From JACCZX01 sp963801035 (GTDB taxonomy: Bacteria; Pseudomonadota; Gammaproteobacteria; Burkholderiales; Burkholderiaceae_F): a DNA stretch of 64,000 nucleotides. The notes under the pieces are model-generated. The model was given only the letters and a program-made list of their open reading frames with translations, did not search any database and was not told the DNA's origin. The DNA lies in contig CAWDDF010000011.1 of NCBI GenBank assembly GCA_963801035.1, positions 1 through 64,000 on the forward strand, given 5' to 3'. The translations under genes were made by a program, and so were the position numbers. Of this stretch, positions 39,166-48,890 are shown in pieces. The first letter of the stretch is position 1. Each line of letters begins with the position of its first letter.

Positions 39166-40167
39166 ATGATCATTGGCCCGTACGTGCTGCCCAATAATGT
39201 TTTCGTTGCGCCGATGGCGGGAGTGACGGATCGCCCATTCCGGCGGCTTTGCAAAGCGTTCGGTGCGGGTCATGCAGTGTCCGAGATGGCCGCGTCGAAT
39301 CCGCGTCTATGGGCGAGTGAGAAAACCGCGCGCCGCTTGAATCACGATGGGGAGCGTGCGCCGGTGGCGGTTCAGCTCGCAGGCGCTGACGCGCAGATGC
39401 TCGCGGAAGCCGCGCGTTATAACGTCGATCGCGGTGCGCAGATCATCGATATCAACATGGGCTGCCCGGCCAAGAAGGTCTGCAACGTCGCGTGCGGCTC
39501 TGCACTGCTGAAAGATGTGTCGCAGGTAAAGCGCATTCTGGAGGCCGTGGTTGCAGCGGTCGACGTTCCAGTGACCTTGAAGTTTCGAACCGGATGGGAC
39601 GTGCCGAATCGAAACGCCGTGCAGATTGCGCGGCTGGCGGAGGCGAGCGGCATCGCTGCGTTAACGCTGCACGGCCGCACGCGCCAGTGCGGCTTTACAG
39701 GTCACGCCGAGTATCAGACGATTCGCGAGGTCAAGCGTGCCGTCACGATCCCGGTGATCGCCAATGGCGACATCGATTCGCCGGAGAAAGCGAGTTTCGT
39801 GCTCGCCGAAACGGGCGCGGACGCCGTGATGATCGGCCGCGCGGCGCAGGGCCGGCCGTGGATTTTCCGCGAGACGCTGCATTACCTCGCGACCGGTTCT
39901 CATCTGCCGCCGCCGAAAGTTGAAGAAGTGCGCGAGCTGCTGCTTGATCACCTCGATGATCACTACCGGTTCTACGGTGACTCGGGTGTGCGTACCGCCC
40001 GCAAACACGTCATCTGGTACACGCGTCAGCTCGAAGGTGGGCGGCAATTTTGCGACCGAATGAACGCGATCGACGCGTGCGCCGAGCAGGCCGCTGCTGT
40101 CGATGATTTCTTTACGGTACTGGGCGAGCGCTCAGAACGGCTTGTTTACAGCCCGACTTTGCATTGA
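39166..40167 (+). CDS. dusB: tRNA-dihydrouridine synthase B
   Basis: An FMN enzyme reducing uridines in the D-loop of tRNA. 333 residues, intact: VFVAPMAGVTDRPFRRLC binds FMN, IDINMGCPAKKVCNVACGSALL carries the catalytic Cys region, TLKFRTGWD and ALTLHGRTRQCGFTG follow, then IPVIANGDI and DAVMIGRAAQGRPWIF. The ATG at 39166 is preferred to the GTG one codon earlier. It forms an operon with fis 10 bp downstream, the arrangement also known in Escherichia coli. The preceding 92 bp show a possible -10 (TAATAT) but no clear -35. Confidence 0.95.
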   Translation: MIIGPYVLPNNVFVAPMAGVTDRPFRRLCKAFGAGHAVSEMAASNPRLWASEKTARRLNHDGERAPVAVQLAGADAQMLAEAARYNVDRGAQIIDINMGCPAKKVCNVACGSALLKDVSQVKRILEAVVAAVDVPVTLKFRTGWDVPNRNAVQIARLAEASGIAALTLHGRTRQCGFTGHAEYQTIREVKRAVTIPVIANGDIDSPEKASFVLAETGADAVMIGRAAQGRPWIFRETLHYLATGSHLPPPKVEEVRELLLDHLDDHYRFYGDSGVRTARKHVIWYTRQLEGGRQFCDRMNAIDACAEQAAAVDDFFTVLGERSERLVYSPTLH

Positions 40168-40176
40168 GGAACGACG

Positions 40177-40584
40177 ATGGCCAAAGGGTTGGGAAGATCG
40201 GTGACGAAATCGACGGCGCGGCGTACGAACGGAAGTGCAAATGCAGGAATGACAGCATCGGGGGCCGGCACGACTAGAAGTGCCAAGAGTGCAGCGTCGG
40301 TTTCCGCGGCGCGGTTCGCCTATCCGACCAGCGAACGAGTCAGCCGCGCACGAAGTGGCGAGACGCTTGAGCAATGCGTGCTGCGGAGTCTGGATCAGTA
40401 CTTTGCAGATCTCGACGGTTCGCGTCCACACGCACTGCTCGATATGGTCACGACCGCCGTCGAGCGCCCGCTGCTGCAGTTCGCGATGAACCGGTGTGAC
40501 GGCAACCAATGCGCCGCCGCGGAGCTACTGGGAATTAACCGCAATACATTGCGTAAGAAGCTGCAGCAATATCGATTGTTATGA
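40177..40584 (+). CDS. fis: DNA-binding protein Fis with a long basic N-terminal tail
   Basis: A nucleoid protein and activator of stable-RNA promoters. The C-terminal 80 residues are a normal Fis: TLEQCVLRSLDQYFADLDG, MVTTAVERPLLQFAMN, then the helix-turn-helix NQCAAAELLGINRNTLRKKL. The first 55 residues are an added low-complexity tail rich in Ala, Ser, Thr, Lys and Arg (MAKGLGRSVTKSTARR), making 135 residues against about 80-100 in most Fis proteins. The start at 40177 is backed by GAGGAA 5-10 bp upstream. Its stop overlaps the purH start (ATGA). Confidence 0.92.
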   Translation: MAKGLGRSVTKSTARRTNGSANAGMTASGAGTTRSAKSAASVSAARFAYPTSERVSRARSGETLEQCVLRSLDQYFADLDGSRPHALLDMVTTAVERPLLQFAMNRCDGNQCAAAELLGINRNTLRKKLQQYRLL

Positions 40585-42147
40585 GCTCGGCAGTTCGCCG
40601 ATGGGCGCTGCTGAGCGTTTCAGACAAGACCGGTATCGTCGAGCTTGCTCAGCAGCTCCGCGCGCTCGGCTTTGACATTCTGTCCACCGGCGGCACCGCA
40701 AAGCTGTTAGGCGAACACGGTGTTGAACGTTACCGAGGTCGCGCAGCACACCGGTTTCCCCGAGATACTCGATGGTCGCGTAAAGACGCTGAATCCGCGC
40801 ATTCACGCTGGCCTGCTCGCGCATCGGCCCGATCCTGCTCACATGCGCGCGCTAGCCGATCACGCGATCGATCCGATCGAGGTTCTCGTTGTCAATTTAT
40901 ATCCGTTCGAGCAAACCGTCGCGCGTGCCGAATGTTCGTTCGACGACGCGATAGAGAACATCGATATCGGCGGTCCGGCGATGTTGCGCGCGGCGGCGAA
41001 AAACCATCAGAGCGTTGCAGTGGTGGTCGATCCGGCTGACTACGAGCTGGTAGTCGATCAGCTTCGAAGCGCGAACGCCGTCGATGCGGAAACGCGTCTG
41101 GTGCTGGCGAAAAAGGTATTTCGCACACACCGCGCATTACGACGGCGCCATCGCGAATTATCTGACTTCGCTGGGCGGCGATGGCGCGCGTCAGATGTTT
41201 CCGGATGTCTTATCCAGGCAGTGGCTGAAGGCGCAGCAATGCGATATGGCGAAAATCCGCATCAACAGGCGGCGTTTTATCGCGAAAAAAATGTAGCAGC
41301 AGGGTTGCTCGCAGGCTTCACGCAGCTGCACGGCAAGGAACTCTCGTACAACAACATCGCCGATGCCGACGCCGCCTGGGAATGCGTCCGCTCGTTCGAT
41401 CAAAGTGCGTGTGCGATCGTCAAACACGCCAATCCGTGTGGAGTTGCGATAGGAACATCTGCGGGCGACGCCTACGCGAAAGCGCTGAAGACCGATCCGA
41501 CGTCGGCATTTGGTGGAGTCATCGCTTTTAACTGCGCAGTGGATGCATCGGCTGCGCAATCGGTTTCGCGTCAGTTCGTCGAAGTAGTGATTGCGCCCGA
41601 GTTCACTGCTGAAGCGCGCGCAGCGTTTGACGCCAAACCGAACGTGCGTCTGCTCTCGGTTCCGGTCGGCAACGCTCACAACGATTTCGACTTCAAGCGG
41701 GTCGGGGGCGGTTTGCTTGTCCAGACTTCCGATGATCATGCGCTGCAGGCGTCTGATTTAAGAGTCGTCACGGCGAAGAAACCGACGACGCAGCAGGTCG
41801 ACGACTTGATGTTCGCGTGGAAAGTGGCGAAGTTCGTCAAATCGAACGCCATCGTGTTCGCGCGCGACGGAGCGACGCTGGGCGTCGGAGCGGGTCAGAT
41901 GTCGCGCGTTGATTCGGCGCGGATCGCATCGATCAAAGCCGAAGCAGCGAACCTGAGCCTGTCAGCGTGCGCTGCCGCTTCCGATGCATTTTTCCCGTTT
42001 CGCGATGGGCTTGATGTTCTGATCGATGCCGGTGCCGCGTGCGTCATCCAGCCCGGCGGAAGCGTGCGGGACGACGAAGTGATCGCTGCCGCCAACGAAC
42101 GCGGGGTGGCAATGGTGTTTACGGGCGTTCGCCATTTTCGACATTGA
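40581..42147 (+). CDS. purH: Bifunctional AICAR formyltransferase / IMP cyclohydrolase, frameshifted
   Basis: The last two steps of IMP synthesis. The N-terminal IMP cyclohydrolase (MGS-like) domain shows WALLSVSDKTGIVELAQQL, DILSTGGTAKLL and RVKTLNPRIHAGLLA. The C-terminal transformylase shows RYGENPHQQAAFY, GKELSYNNIADADAAW, IVKHANPCGVAIG, DPTSAFGGVIAFN and GAGQMSRVDSARIA. Indels lie near 40725 and, as a compensating pair, near 41120 and 41210. The start overlaps the fis stop, an unusual coupling between a nucleoid protein and purine synthesis. Confidence 0.95.
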
Positions 42148-42160
42148 TCGTAGTGATTCA

Positions 42161-42348
42161 GCAGCAGCGGCTGGCGCAGCTGCGCCGCCTACGTCGTCGG
42201 CCACTGAAGTGGCAACCACTGCGGTACTCGCGCCAGCGGCGGCCCTGCAACTCGCTTCGCTCAGACAGGCAGGCCCTTAAGGACCCGCTGGCGCTCCGTT
42301 CCTCGGGCGACGACTCAAAGGCGGCGCAGCTGCGCCAGCCGCTGCTGC
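42161..42348 (+). repeat. Inverted-repeat element, copy 1
   Basis: 188 bp bounded by a perfect 30-bp inverted repeat (42161-42190 and 42319-42348). The interior carries CCACTGCGGTACTC near the left arm and GCTCCGTTCCTCGGGCGACG near the right arm. Both are found again, reverse-complemented, inside copy 2. It resembles a MITE or REPIN-type non-autonomous element. No coding capacity. Confidence 0.8.
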
Positions 42349-42409
42349 GCGACACTGTCCCGCGCGCGGTGTTTTTTTCTTTCTCCCACAATCAGCGAGA
42401 CTGTCTCAC

Positions 42410-42592
42410 GCGCAAGCGTTGGGCGGTGCTGACCTGCCTTCGGGGCGTCGCCCGAGGAGCGGAGCAACGGCGGGGCTGTTGAGCAAAAAAATGCTTTAGC
42501 CTTTTTTGCGCCGGCGTTGTGAGTACCGCAGTGGCTTCTCGGCACTTTAGTGCCCGACGCCCAGGCAGGGCAGCGCCGCCCAACGCTTGCGC
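42410..42592 (-). repeat. Inverted-repeat element, copy 2 (opposite orientation)
   Basis: 183 bp bounded by a 30-bp inverted repeat with two mismatches (42410-42439 and 42563-42592). Its arms match those of copy 1 at 19 of 30 positions. Its interior is related to copy 1 near both ends in inverse orientation, with a different centre containing a hairpin flanked by A and T runs (42483-42509). Confidence 0.78.
42483..42509. terminator. Bidirectional terminator-like hairpin inside repeat copy 2
   Basis: GCAAAAAA (42483-42490) pairs with TTTTTTGC (42502-42509) around GCTTTAGC. On either strand a short stem is flanked by an A run before and a T run after, as in bidirectional intrinsic terminators. 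Confidence 0.5.
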
Positions 42593-42654
42593 GCCGCGAT
42601 AAACCCGGGCGCAGCGTCAAGCGCATACGCCGCAAGCAATGGCACAATCCTCGC

Positions 42655-43234
42655 GTGCCATCTCCCTTGGTTCGCATTCTCGGCATTGACCCCGGTCTAA
42701 ATCGAACCGGTTATGGCGTCGTCGAGGCCGCGGGACCGAAGCTTTCGTTTGTAGCGGCCGGTGTTATCCGTGTTCCCGCGGGAGATCTGCATCAGAGACT
42801 CGGCACGATTTTGCGGTCGCTTGCCGACGTGATCCGCGATACGCAGCCGCATGTGGCTACGATCGAAAAGGTTTTCGTCAACGTCAATCCACAATCGACG
42901 CTGCTGCTGGGGCAGGCGCGTGGCGCTGCTATCTGCGCTGCCGTAACCGAAGGGCTCGTAGTTCACGAATACGCCGCATTACGCATCAAGCAGGCCGTCG
43001 TCGGCTTCGGCCGGGCCGATAAGCGCCAGGTGCAATCGATGGTGCAAAGATTGTTGTCGCTCGACCGCGCGCCGACCAGTGATGCGGCCGATGCACTGGC
43101 GTGCGCGATTTGCCATGCCCACTCGGCAAGTTTGTTGCTGGCATTGCGACTGAAAACGCACCGTCGCGCCGCGTTCACGCTCGCAGGCAAACGGCCGGCG
43201 TGCGTGGACAGCGCGCGTGCAGGGATTCGAGTAG
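42655..43234 (+). CDS. ruvC: Holliday junction endonuclease RuvC
   Basis: Resolves Holliday junctions with RuvAB. The GTG start at 42655 gives VRILGIDPGLNRTGYGV with the first catalytic Asp. ATIEKVFVNVNPQSTLLLGQARG contains the catalytic Glu, VVGFGRADKRQVQSMV follows, and TSDAADALACAICHAH carries the last two Asp residues. The open frame runs on past the normal length. An indel near 43200 would end it at the TAG at 43232-43234, about 193 residues, so the end is approximate. Confidence 0.9.
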
Positions 43235-43240
43235 CCCGCG

Positions 43241-43816
43241 ATGATTGGTCGAATCGAAGGCCGGCTGTTGGAGAAGAATCCGCCGGCGATTCTCGTCGAC
43301 GCCAACGGCGTCGGTTACGAAATCGATGTGCCGATGAGCACGTTTTATCAGCTGCCTTCGATCTCGGAGCGCGTCACGCTGCTCACCCACCTCACCGTGC
43401 GCGAGGACGCTCATCAGCTATACGGCTTTGCAACGCATAGCGAGCGTGCAGCGTTTCGCGAGCTGATCAAGATTTCAGGAGTCGGTGCTCGTACTGCGCT
43501 GTCCGTCCTTTCAGGTTTATCCGTCACTGAACTCGCGCAGACGATTACGCTGCAGGAGAGCGCAAGATTGACGCGCGTGCCGGGCATCGGCAAGAAAACA
43601 GCTGAGCGACTGCTTCTCGAGCTTAAGGGAAAGCTTGGCGCTGACTTGGGCGGCGCGAAAACCAGTGCGGCGAGCGATGCCGCAGCGGACGTCATTCGAG
43701 CGTTACTTGCGCTCGGTTATAACGAGCGCGAAGCGAATGCCGCAGTGCGCGGACTGCCGGCCGAGACGAGCGTTTCCGACGGAATTCGCTATGCGCTGAA
43801 GTCTCTCGCCAAATGA
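43241..43816 (+). CDS. ruvA: Holliday junction branch-migration subunit RuvA
   Basis: Tetrameric junction-binding protein that loads RuvB. 191 residues, intact. MIGRIEGRLLEKNPPAILVD starts the OB-fold domain, LLTHLTVREDAHQLYGF follows, and two helix-hairpin-helix motifs are seen at LIKISGVGARTALSVLSG and LTRVPGIGKKTAERLLLEL. The C-terminal three-helix domain (ALLALGYNEREANAAV) contacts RuvB. Starts 6 bp after the predicted ruvC stop and is followed by ruvB after 11 bp. Confidence 0.97.
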   Translation: MIGRIEGRLLEKNPPAILVDANGVGYEIDVPMSTFYQLPSISERVTLLTHLTVREDAHQLYGFATHSERAAFRELIKISGVGARTALSVLSGLSVTELAQTITLQESARLTRVPGIGKKTAERLLLELKGKLGADLGGAKTSAASDAAADVIRALLALGYNEREANAAVRGLPAETSVSDGIRYALKSLAK

Positions 43817-43827
43817 GCACTCCGTAG

Positions 43828-44864
43828 ATGACCGAAGCCGAGCGCATCGTCACTTCTGTTGCGACATCGCCTAACGAGGAAGCGATCGAGCGCGCGCTTG
43901 CGTCCCACCTCGCTTGCCGAATACGTCGGGCAACCGAAGGTGCGCGAGCAGCTCGGCATCTTCATCGAAGCGGCACGCAATCGCTCAGAGTCGCTCGATC
44001 ACGTTCTGTTGTTCGGTCCACCGGGTCTGGGCAAAACCACATTGGCGCACATCATTGCGCGCGAAATGGGCGTCAGTCTGAGGCAAACGTCGGGGCCGGT
44101 GCTGGAGCGGCCGGGCGACCTGGCGGCGATCCTGACGAATCTCGAGAAGAACGACGTGCTGTTCATCGACGAGATACATCGGCTGAGCGCGATCGTCGAA
44201 GAGATTCTGTATCCGGCGCTGGAGGACTTTCAGATCGACATCATGATCGGTGAGGGTCCGGCGGCGCGCTCTATAAAGATCGACCTGCCTCCCTTCACGC
44301 TGGTGGGTGCGACGACGCGCGCCGGCATGCTGACCAACCCGTTGCGCGATCGGTTCGGTATCGTCGCGCGGCTCGAGTTCTATTCCGCTGAAGAGCTTGC
44401 AGCGATCGTGCGACGTTCTGCGCGATTGCTCAAAGCGCAGCTGACGGAAGAGGGGGCGCGCGAAATCGCGCACCGATCGCGCGGCACACCCCGCGTTGCG
44501 AACCGTCTGCTTGCGTCGCGTACGCGATTACGCCGAGGTCAAAGGTACCGGCGAGATCTCGCAGTCGGTGGCCGACGCCGCACTGGCGATGCTCGAAGTC
44601 GATCGCTTAGGGTTAGACATCATGGATCGAAAGCTGCTGCTCGCCGTCATAGAGAAATTCGGCGGCGGGCCGGTCGGGATCGACAATCTCGCCGCTGCAG
44701 TCGGTGAGGAGCGCGACACACTCGAAGACGTCGTCGAGCCATACTTGATTCAGCAGGGACTGCTGCAGCGAACTCCGCGCGGACGGGTTGCGGCAGTCTC
44801 GGCGTATCGTCACTTCGGCATCGTGCAGCCACGCGGCGCGCTCGGAGCGAACGAATTGTTCTAA
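43828..44864 (+). CDS. ruvB: Holliday junction branch-migration ATPase RuvB, two frameshifts
   Basis: AAA+ motor driving branch migration. After EEAIERAL the frame shifts (near 43905) into RPTSLAEYVGQPKVREQL. Walker A is LLFGPPGLGKTTLAHI, Walker B is DVLFIDEIHRLS, sensor 1 is FTLVGATTRAGMLTNPLRDRFG. A second indel near 44515 interrupts the start of the winged-helix domain (RDYAEVKGTG). The end is YRHFGIVQPRGALG. The start ATG is 11 bp after ruvA. Confidence 0.95.
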
Positions 44865-45013
44865 CGGCTGCTGCGCTGCCGCAGCGCTGGCACTAACATT
44901 GCATGGCTTTGCCGTCGCAGAGTGGCTAGAATCGCCGCCTTTTGCAAAAGCAGGCCTCGGGGAGATTCGATTGGCACGGGCAGCGAAACCGATAGCGGAA
45001 GAGGAGCGCTGAA

Positions 45014-45662
45014 ATGGACTTCTCTCAAACACAGCGCGACCCGACTCGAAGGTTTGTCGGTCTCGGCGCGGTCATTGTTTTTCACATCATCATTGTGTAT
45101 GCGCTGATCACCGGGTCTCGCTCGGAAAGTCGTCGAGGTCGTCAAAGGCCCGATCGAAGTCAAGGTGATTGAGGAGGTGATCAAGAAGCCGCCGCCGCCT
45201 CCCGAGTTGCTGCCGCCGCCCCCGAAGCTGCAGGCGCCTCCGCCGCCATTCATTCCGCCGCCGGAAATCAACATCCAGCCGCCCCCGACGCCGGCGCCCA
45301 CGATTACGGCAGTCACGCCCGAAGCGCCACCGGCTCCGCAGGCACCCGTCATCGCGCCTCCGCCACCTGCGCCTGCTCCGGCGCCGGCTGTGCAAAGCGC
45401 TGCAGTTGTATGTCCCAACTATCGCGAAGCGCTGGGCTCGGTGGCCTATCCGCGCGAAGCTGCGCTCGACAACATTCAGGGCGAGGTGCTGGCCGAATTC
45501 ACGCTCGGCGCGAATGGGCAGATACGCGACATCGTTATCAAGAGCAGCACGAATCGAGTGTTCAACAGACCCGCGATACAAATGATCCAGACGCGGTTGA
45601 CTTGCAAAGGCCAAGGGCAGGATATCAAGTTGACGTTGCCTATCAGCTTTAAACTGAATTAA
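45014..45662 (+). CDS. tonB: Energy transducer TonB, one frameshift
   Basis: Spans the periplasm and transmits ExbBD energy to outer-membrane receptors. N-terminal anchor helix GAVIVFHIIIVYALIT, then a Pro-rich rod of about 70 residues (KKPPPPPELLPPPPKL), then the C-terminal TonB domain with YPREAALDNIQGEVLAEFTL and FNRPAIQMIQ. One indel near 45110 just after the anchor. The start ATG at 45014 follows GAAGAGGAGCG. First gene of a five-gene operon tonB-exbB-exbD-exbD-TPR. Confidence 0.93.
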
Positions 45663-45725
45663 TAAATGGCCGGGACTGCTCACGAGGCACCTGGCCAACA
45701 CAATCGTCCTACAAGGAGAATTTCG

Positions 45726-46643
45726 ATGATCGGGTTTTTTCGCCGCCACGCGGCTGTTTTGATCGCAGTCGCGCTGGCTTCAGGATTGGCGCCGAGCATC
45801 TCGCATGGCGCAGACAGATTCAAGCAAGTCTGCGCCGCCCGTATTAGTGCCACCCGCGGATACGCAAGCCTGCTCCGGCTGCAGCTCGCCGGCAGTGCCG
45901 CCACCTCCCGCGGCGGCACCAGCCCGCAGTCACCAAGGAAACCGTCGAGAACCCGTACGGACTTGGCGCGATATTGCGTCAAGGCGATTGGGTTGCGCTC
46001 GGCACGTTGGCGATTCTGGGGATCATGTCGATGGGTAGCTGGTACATCCTGATCGTCAAGCTCTGGGAGCAGTACAAGTTGATGCGTGAAGGACAGCGCG
46101 GTGCGCAATGCGTTCTGGAAGGCTCCTTCATTGCGCGAAGGTGCGACGCGGCTCGATAAGAGAAGCGCATATCGATACATCGCGGAAACGGGTCTGGAAG
46201 CGAACGAACACCACGAAGGTGCGCTGACCGAAAACATCGATTTGAATACCTGGGTCACGATGTCGGTGCAGCGTGCGGTCGATGCGGTGCAGGCTCGGAC
46301 GCAGGATGGACTGGCCTTTCTCGCGACCGTCGGCTCGACAGCACCGTTCGTAGGGCTGTTCGGCACCGTGTGGGGGATCTATCACGCGCTGACCGCGATC
46401 GGTATCGCAGGTCAGGCTTCGATCGACAAAGTGGCTGGGCCGGTGGGCGAGGCGCTGATCATGACTGCGATTGGTCTCGCCGTCGCGGTGCCTGCGGTCA
46501 TGGGCTACAACTGGCTGATCCGCCGAAACAAGGTGGCAATGGATGCAGTGCGCACTTTTGGCGCCGACTTGCACGCCGTGCTGCTGGGTGGTCGTCCGGA
46601 GATGAAGGGCGCTCCTGCAGGCGCGCTGGCTCGCGCCCGCTAA
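45726..46643 (+). CDS. exbB: MotA/TolQ/ExbB proton channel protein, long N-terminal extension, frameshifted
   Basis: Inner-membrane proton-channel subunit energising TonB. The ExbB core has GDWVALGTLAILGIMSMGSW as its first helix, and the two channel helices around LAFLATVGSTAPFVGLFGTV and GEALIMTAIGLAVAVPAVM. Before it lies a signal-peptide-like stretch (AAVLIAVALASGLAPSISHG) and a Pro/Ala-rich linker (PPVLVPPADTQ), as in the longer ExbB class. Indels near 45815, 45900 and 46110. AAGGAGAATTTCG precedes the ATG. Confidence 0.92.
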
Positions 46644-46662
46644 TTCAGTCGGAGAGCTCCTC

Positions 46663-47092
46663 ATGGCGATGACTATCGGCCCCGGTGAAGGGGCAGAAGA
46701 AGAAGCGATCTCGACGATCAACACCACGCCGCTGGTCGACGTGATGCTGGTGTTGCTGATCATTTTTCTGATCACGATTCCCGTCGTTACGCAGTCGGTT
46801 CCGCTGCAGTTGCCGCGAAGAGTCCAATGTCCCGCGGCAAACCAAGCCCGAAAACATTGAGCTCGCCGTAACAAAGGATGGCGATGTGTACTGGGGCATG
46901 CAGCTGGTGAAGGACAACGATGAGTTGGTAAACCGGCTGAAGGCCGTGGCCGTTTTGGTGCCGCAACCCGAGCTTCACATTCGTGGCGACCTTGCCGGTC
47001 GCTACGAGTTTGTCGGCAGGGTGGTCTTTGCTGCGCAGCGTGCGGGGATTCAGAAGATCGGTTTTGTGACTGAACCGCCGCCGCGCGGCTGA
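46663..47092 (+). CDS. exbD: ExbD/TolR-family biopolymer transporter, copy 1, one frameshift
   Basis: Partner of ExbB in the proton channel. About 142 residues: AISTINTTPLVDVMLVLLIIFL contains the membrane helix with the essential Asp, and the periplasmic domain follows (ELAVTKDGDVYWG, PQPELHIRGDLAGRYEFVG). One indel near 46820. The start ATG at 46663 follows GGAGAGCTCCTC. It is 20 bp after exbB. Confidence 0.92.
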
Positions 47093-47111
47093 CAGATCGG
47101 AGAGCAACAAA

Positions 47112-47541
47112 ATGGCAATGAACGTAGGCGGTGGGTGGCGACAAGGAGCCCGACGTCATCCTCGACATCAACACCACGCCGTTGATTGACGTGATGCTGG
47201 TGCTGCTGGTGATGTTGATCATCACGATTCCGATTCAGCTGCACTCGGTAAACCTGAACATGCCGATTGGTACGCCGCCGCCTCCGCTCGAGGAGCCCGT
47301 GGTCATCACGGTCGACGTCGACTTTGACGGCACGATTTATTGGAACGGCGAGATTCTGGCCGGAAAGCCGGCGCTCGACGAGCGGCTGATAGCTGCGGCT
47401 GCGATGCCGGTGCAACCCGAAGTCCACTTGCGGCCGAACAAGCTCGCCGAGTACAGGGACGTGGCGATGGTGATGGCCGCGGCCCAGAGACTTGGCGTCA
47501 CTAAGCTTGGTCTTGTCGGTAACGAACAATTCGTGCGCTAA
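47112..47541 (+). CDS. exbD: ExbD/TolR-family biopolymer transporter, copy 2
   Basis: Second ExbD paralog. DVILDINTTPLIDVMLVLLVML is the membrane helix with conserved Asp, followed by DFDGTIYWNGE and PEVHLRPNKLAEYRDVAMVM. The ATG at 47112 (MAMNVGG) follows GGAGAGCAAC and matches the start of copy 1 in pattern, but needs one indel near 47130; a GTG there is the fallback. Tandem exbD genes are known from Xanthomonas, where the second copy is needed only for some receptors. Sequence divergence suggests distinct roles here too. Confidence 0.9.
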
Positions 47542-47564
47542 GACGCGATCCGGAGACGTTGCTG

Positions 47565-48827
47565 ATGCGATTTGAAGGCGCACTCTGCACCGCGCCCTGC
47601 GGCTGTCACTTGCAGCCATCGCTGTGGCAGCTGCCTTTGGCGGGCAAATGAATGCCAACGGCGGTTTCGGCATGGTCTGCGGCGCAGGCGCAGGAGGCGG
47701 TTCGCGGCGAGATCGGTCGCCCACTGCAGGCCGCGCGCGATCTGATCAAGGCGAAGAAGTATTCCGAAGCGCTCGCGAAGTTGCGGGAGGCAGACGCGGT
47801 ACCCAATCGCACCGCCAACGAAAACTTTCTGCTCGAGCAGATGCGCGCCTCGGCAGCACTTTCGGCCGGCGACAACGGCCAGGCCATCAAGGCGATTCAG
47901 TACTTGGTGAATTCAGGGCGCTTGTCCGAGTCGCAGCAGGCGCAGTACGCCGGCAGTCTTGCTTCTCTGTACTACCGGGAGAAGGACTATAAGGACGCCG
48001 CACAATGGGCCGGCAGAGCGCTGAAATCGAACCCGTCTGACGGGGCGATGCGCAGCCTGCAAATCCAATCCTATTATCTGGCGGGAGATCTCGCCGGCGC
48101 TTCGCGGGAAGCGCTGGAGGACGTGCAAGCCGCCGAAAAAGCGGGCCGGATCCCGCCTGAAGACCGCCTCCAGTTGCTGGCGAACATTGCGTCCAAGACG
48201 GGCGATCGCGCGGCATATGTCGCGGGTATCGAGCGCCTGGTCGCGTATTACCCGAAGAAGGAGTATTGGGTCGATCTGCTGCGTCGACTTGAAGCGAAAC
48301 CCGGATTTTCAAATCGCCTGACGCTCGACCTTTACCGGCTGCGCGCCGCGACGAAGACGCTCGATTCACCGAACGAAGTCGTTGAGATGGCGCAGCTGGC
48401 GTTGCAGCAGAAGCAGGCCGGCGAAGCAAAGAAGTTGCTCGACGAGGCATTTGCGTCCGGACTGCTCGGCAAGGGCACCGAAGCAGAGCGGCAAAAGCGG
48501 CTGTTGGCTCTCGCAACCGAGCGCGCCGCCGAAGCACCCGCGCAGCTCAAGCAGGCCGAGGCCGATGCACTCGCGTCGGACGACGGCTCGGACTTGGTGA
48601 ACGTCGGCTTTGCTTATACCGGGCTGGGGCAGTTCGACAAAGGCATTGCGCTGATGCAGCAGGGAATCGCGCAGGGCAAGCTAAAGCGCGCCGACGAGGC
48701 AAACTTGCATCTGGGAATCGCTTACCTGCGCGCCGGTCAAAAGGCGAAGGCGCGAGAAACATTCAAGCTGGTCGGCGGCACCGACGGCACCGCCGATCTT
48801 GCGCGGCTGTGGATGCGAGTTGGGTAA
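47565..48827 (+). CDS. Exported TPR-repeat protein of the TonB operon
   Basis: About 415 residues, not tied to a named family. After two early indels a signal peptide is readable (ALRLSLAAIAVAAAFGG, then AWSAAQAQEAV). The mature protein is built of helix pairs typical of tetratricopeptide repeats: ARDLIKAKKYSEALAKLREA, YYREKDYKDAAQWAGRAL, VNVGFAYTGLGQFDKGIAL and LGIAYLRAGQKAKARETF. It is the last gene of the operon, 23 bp after exbD copy 2. A periplasmic scaffold for the TonB complex is inference. Confidence 0.8.
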
Positions 48828-48848
48828 GCGCAAGCTTGTCGACGAAAA

Positions 48849-48872
48849 AAAACCCGCCAATTGGCGGGTTTT
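48849..48872. terminator. Bidirectional intrinsic terminator
   Basis: A perfect 24-bp palindrome (core ACCCGCCAATTGGCGGGT) with an A run on the left and a T run on the right, placed between two convergent transcription units. It would end both the TonB operon and the receptor gene. Confidence 0.88.
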
Positions 48873-48890
48873 CATTTCCAGCTGAGACCC

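Larger units (their letters stand above)
42148..42654. other. 507-bp intergenic region filled by two palindromic repeat elements
   Basis: No protein gene is supported. The stretch is mostly occupied by two related elements with 30-bp inverted ends (listed separately) and a 61-bp linker that contains GAGACTGTCTC and a T-rich run. The strong hairpins probably also end purH transcription. The ruvC promoter must lie inside or just after the second element. Confidence 0.8.
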
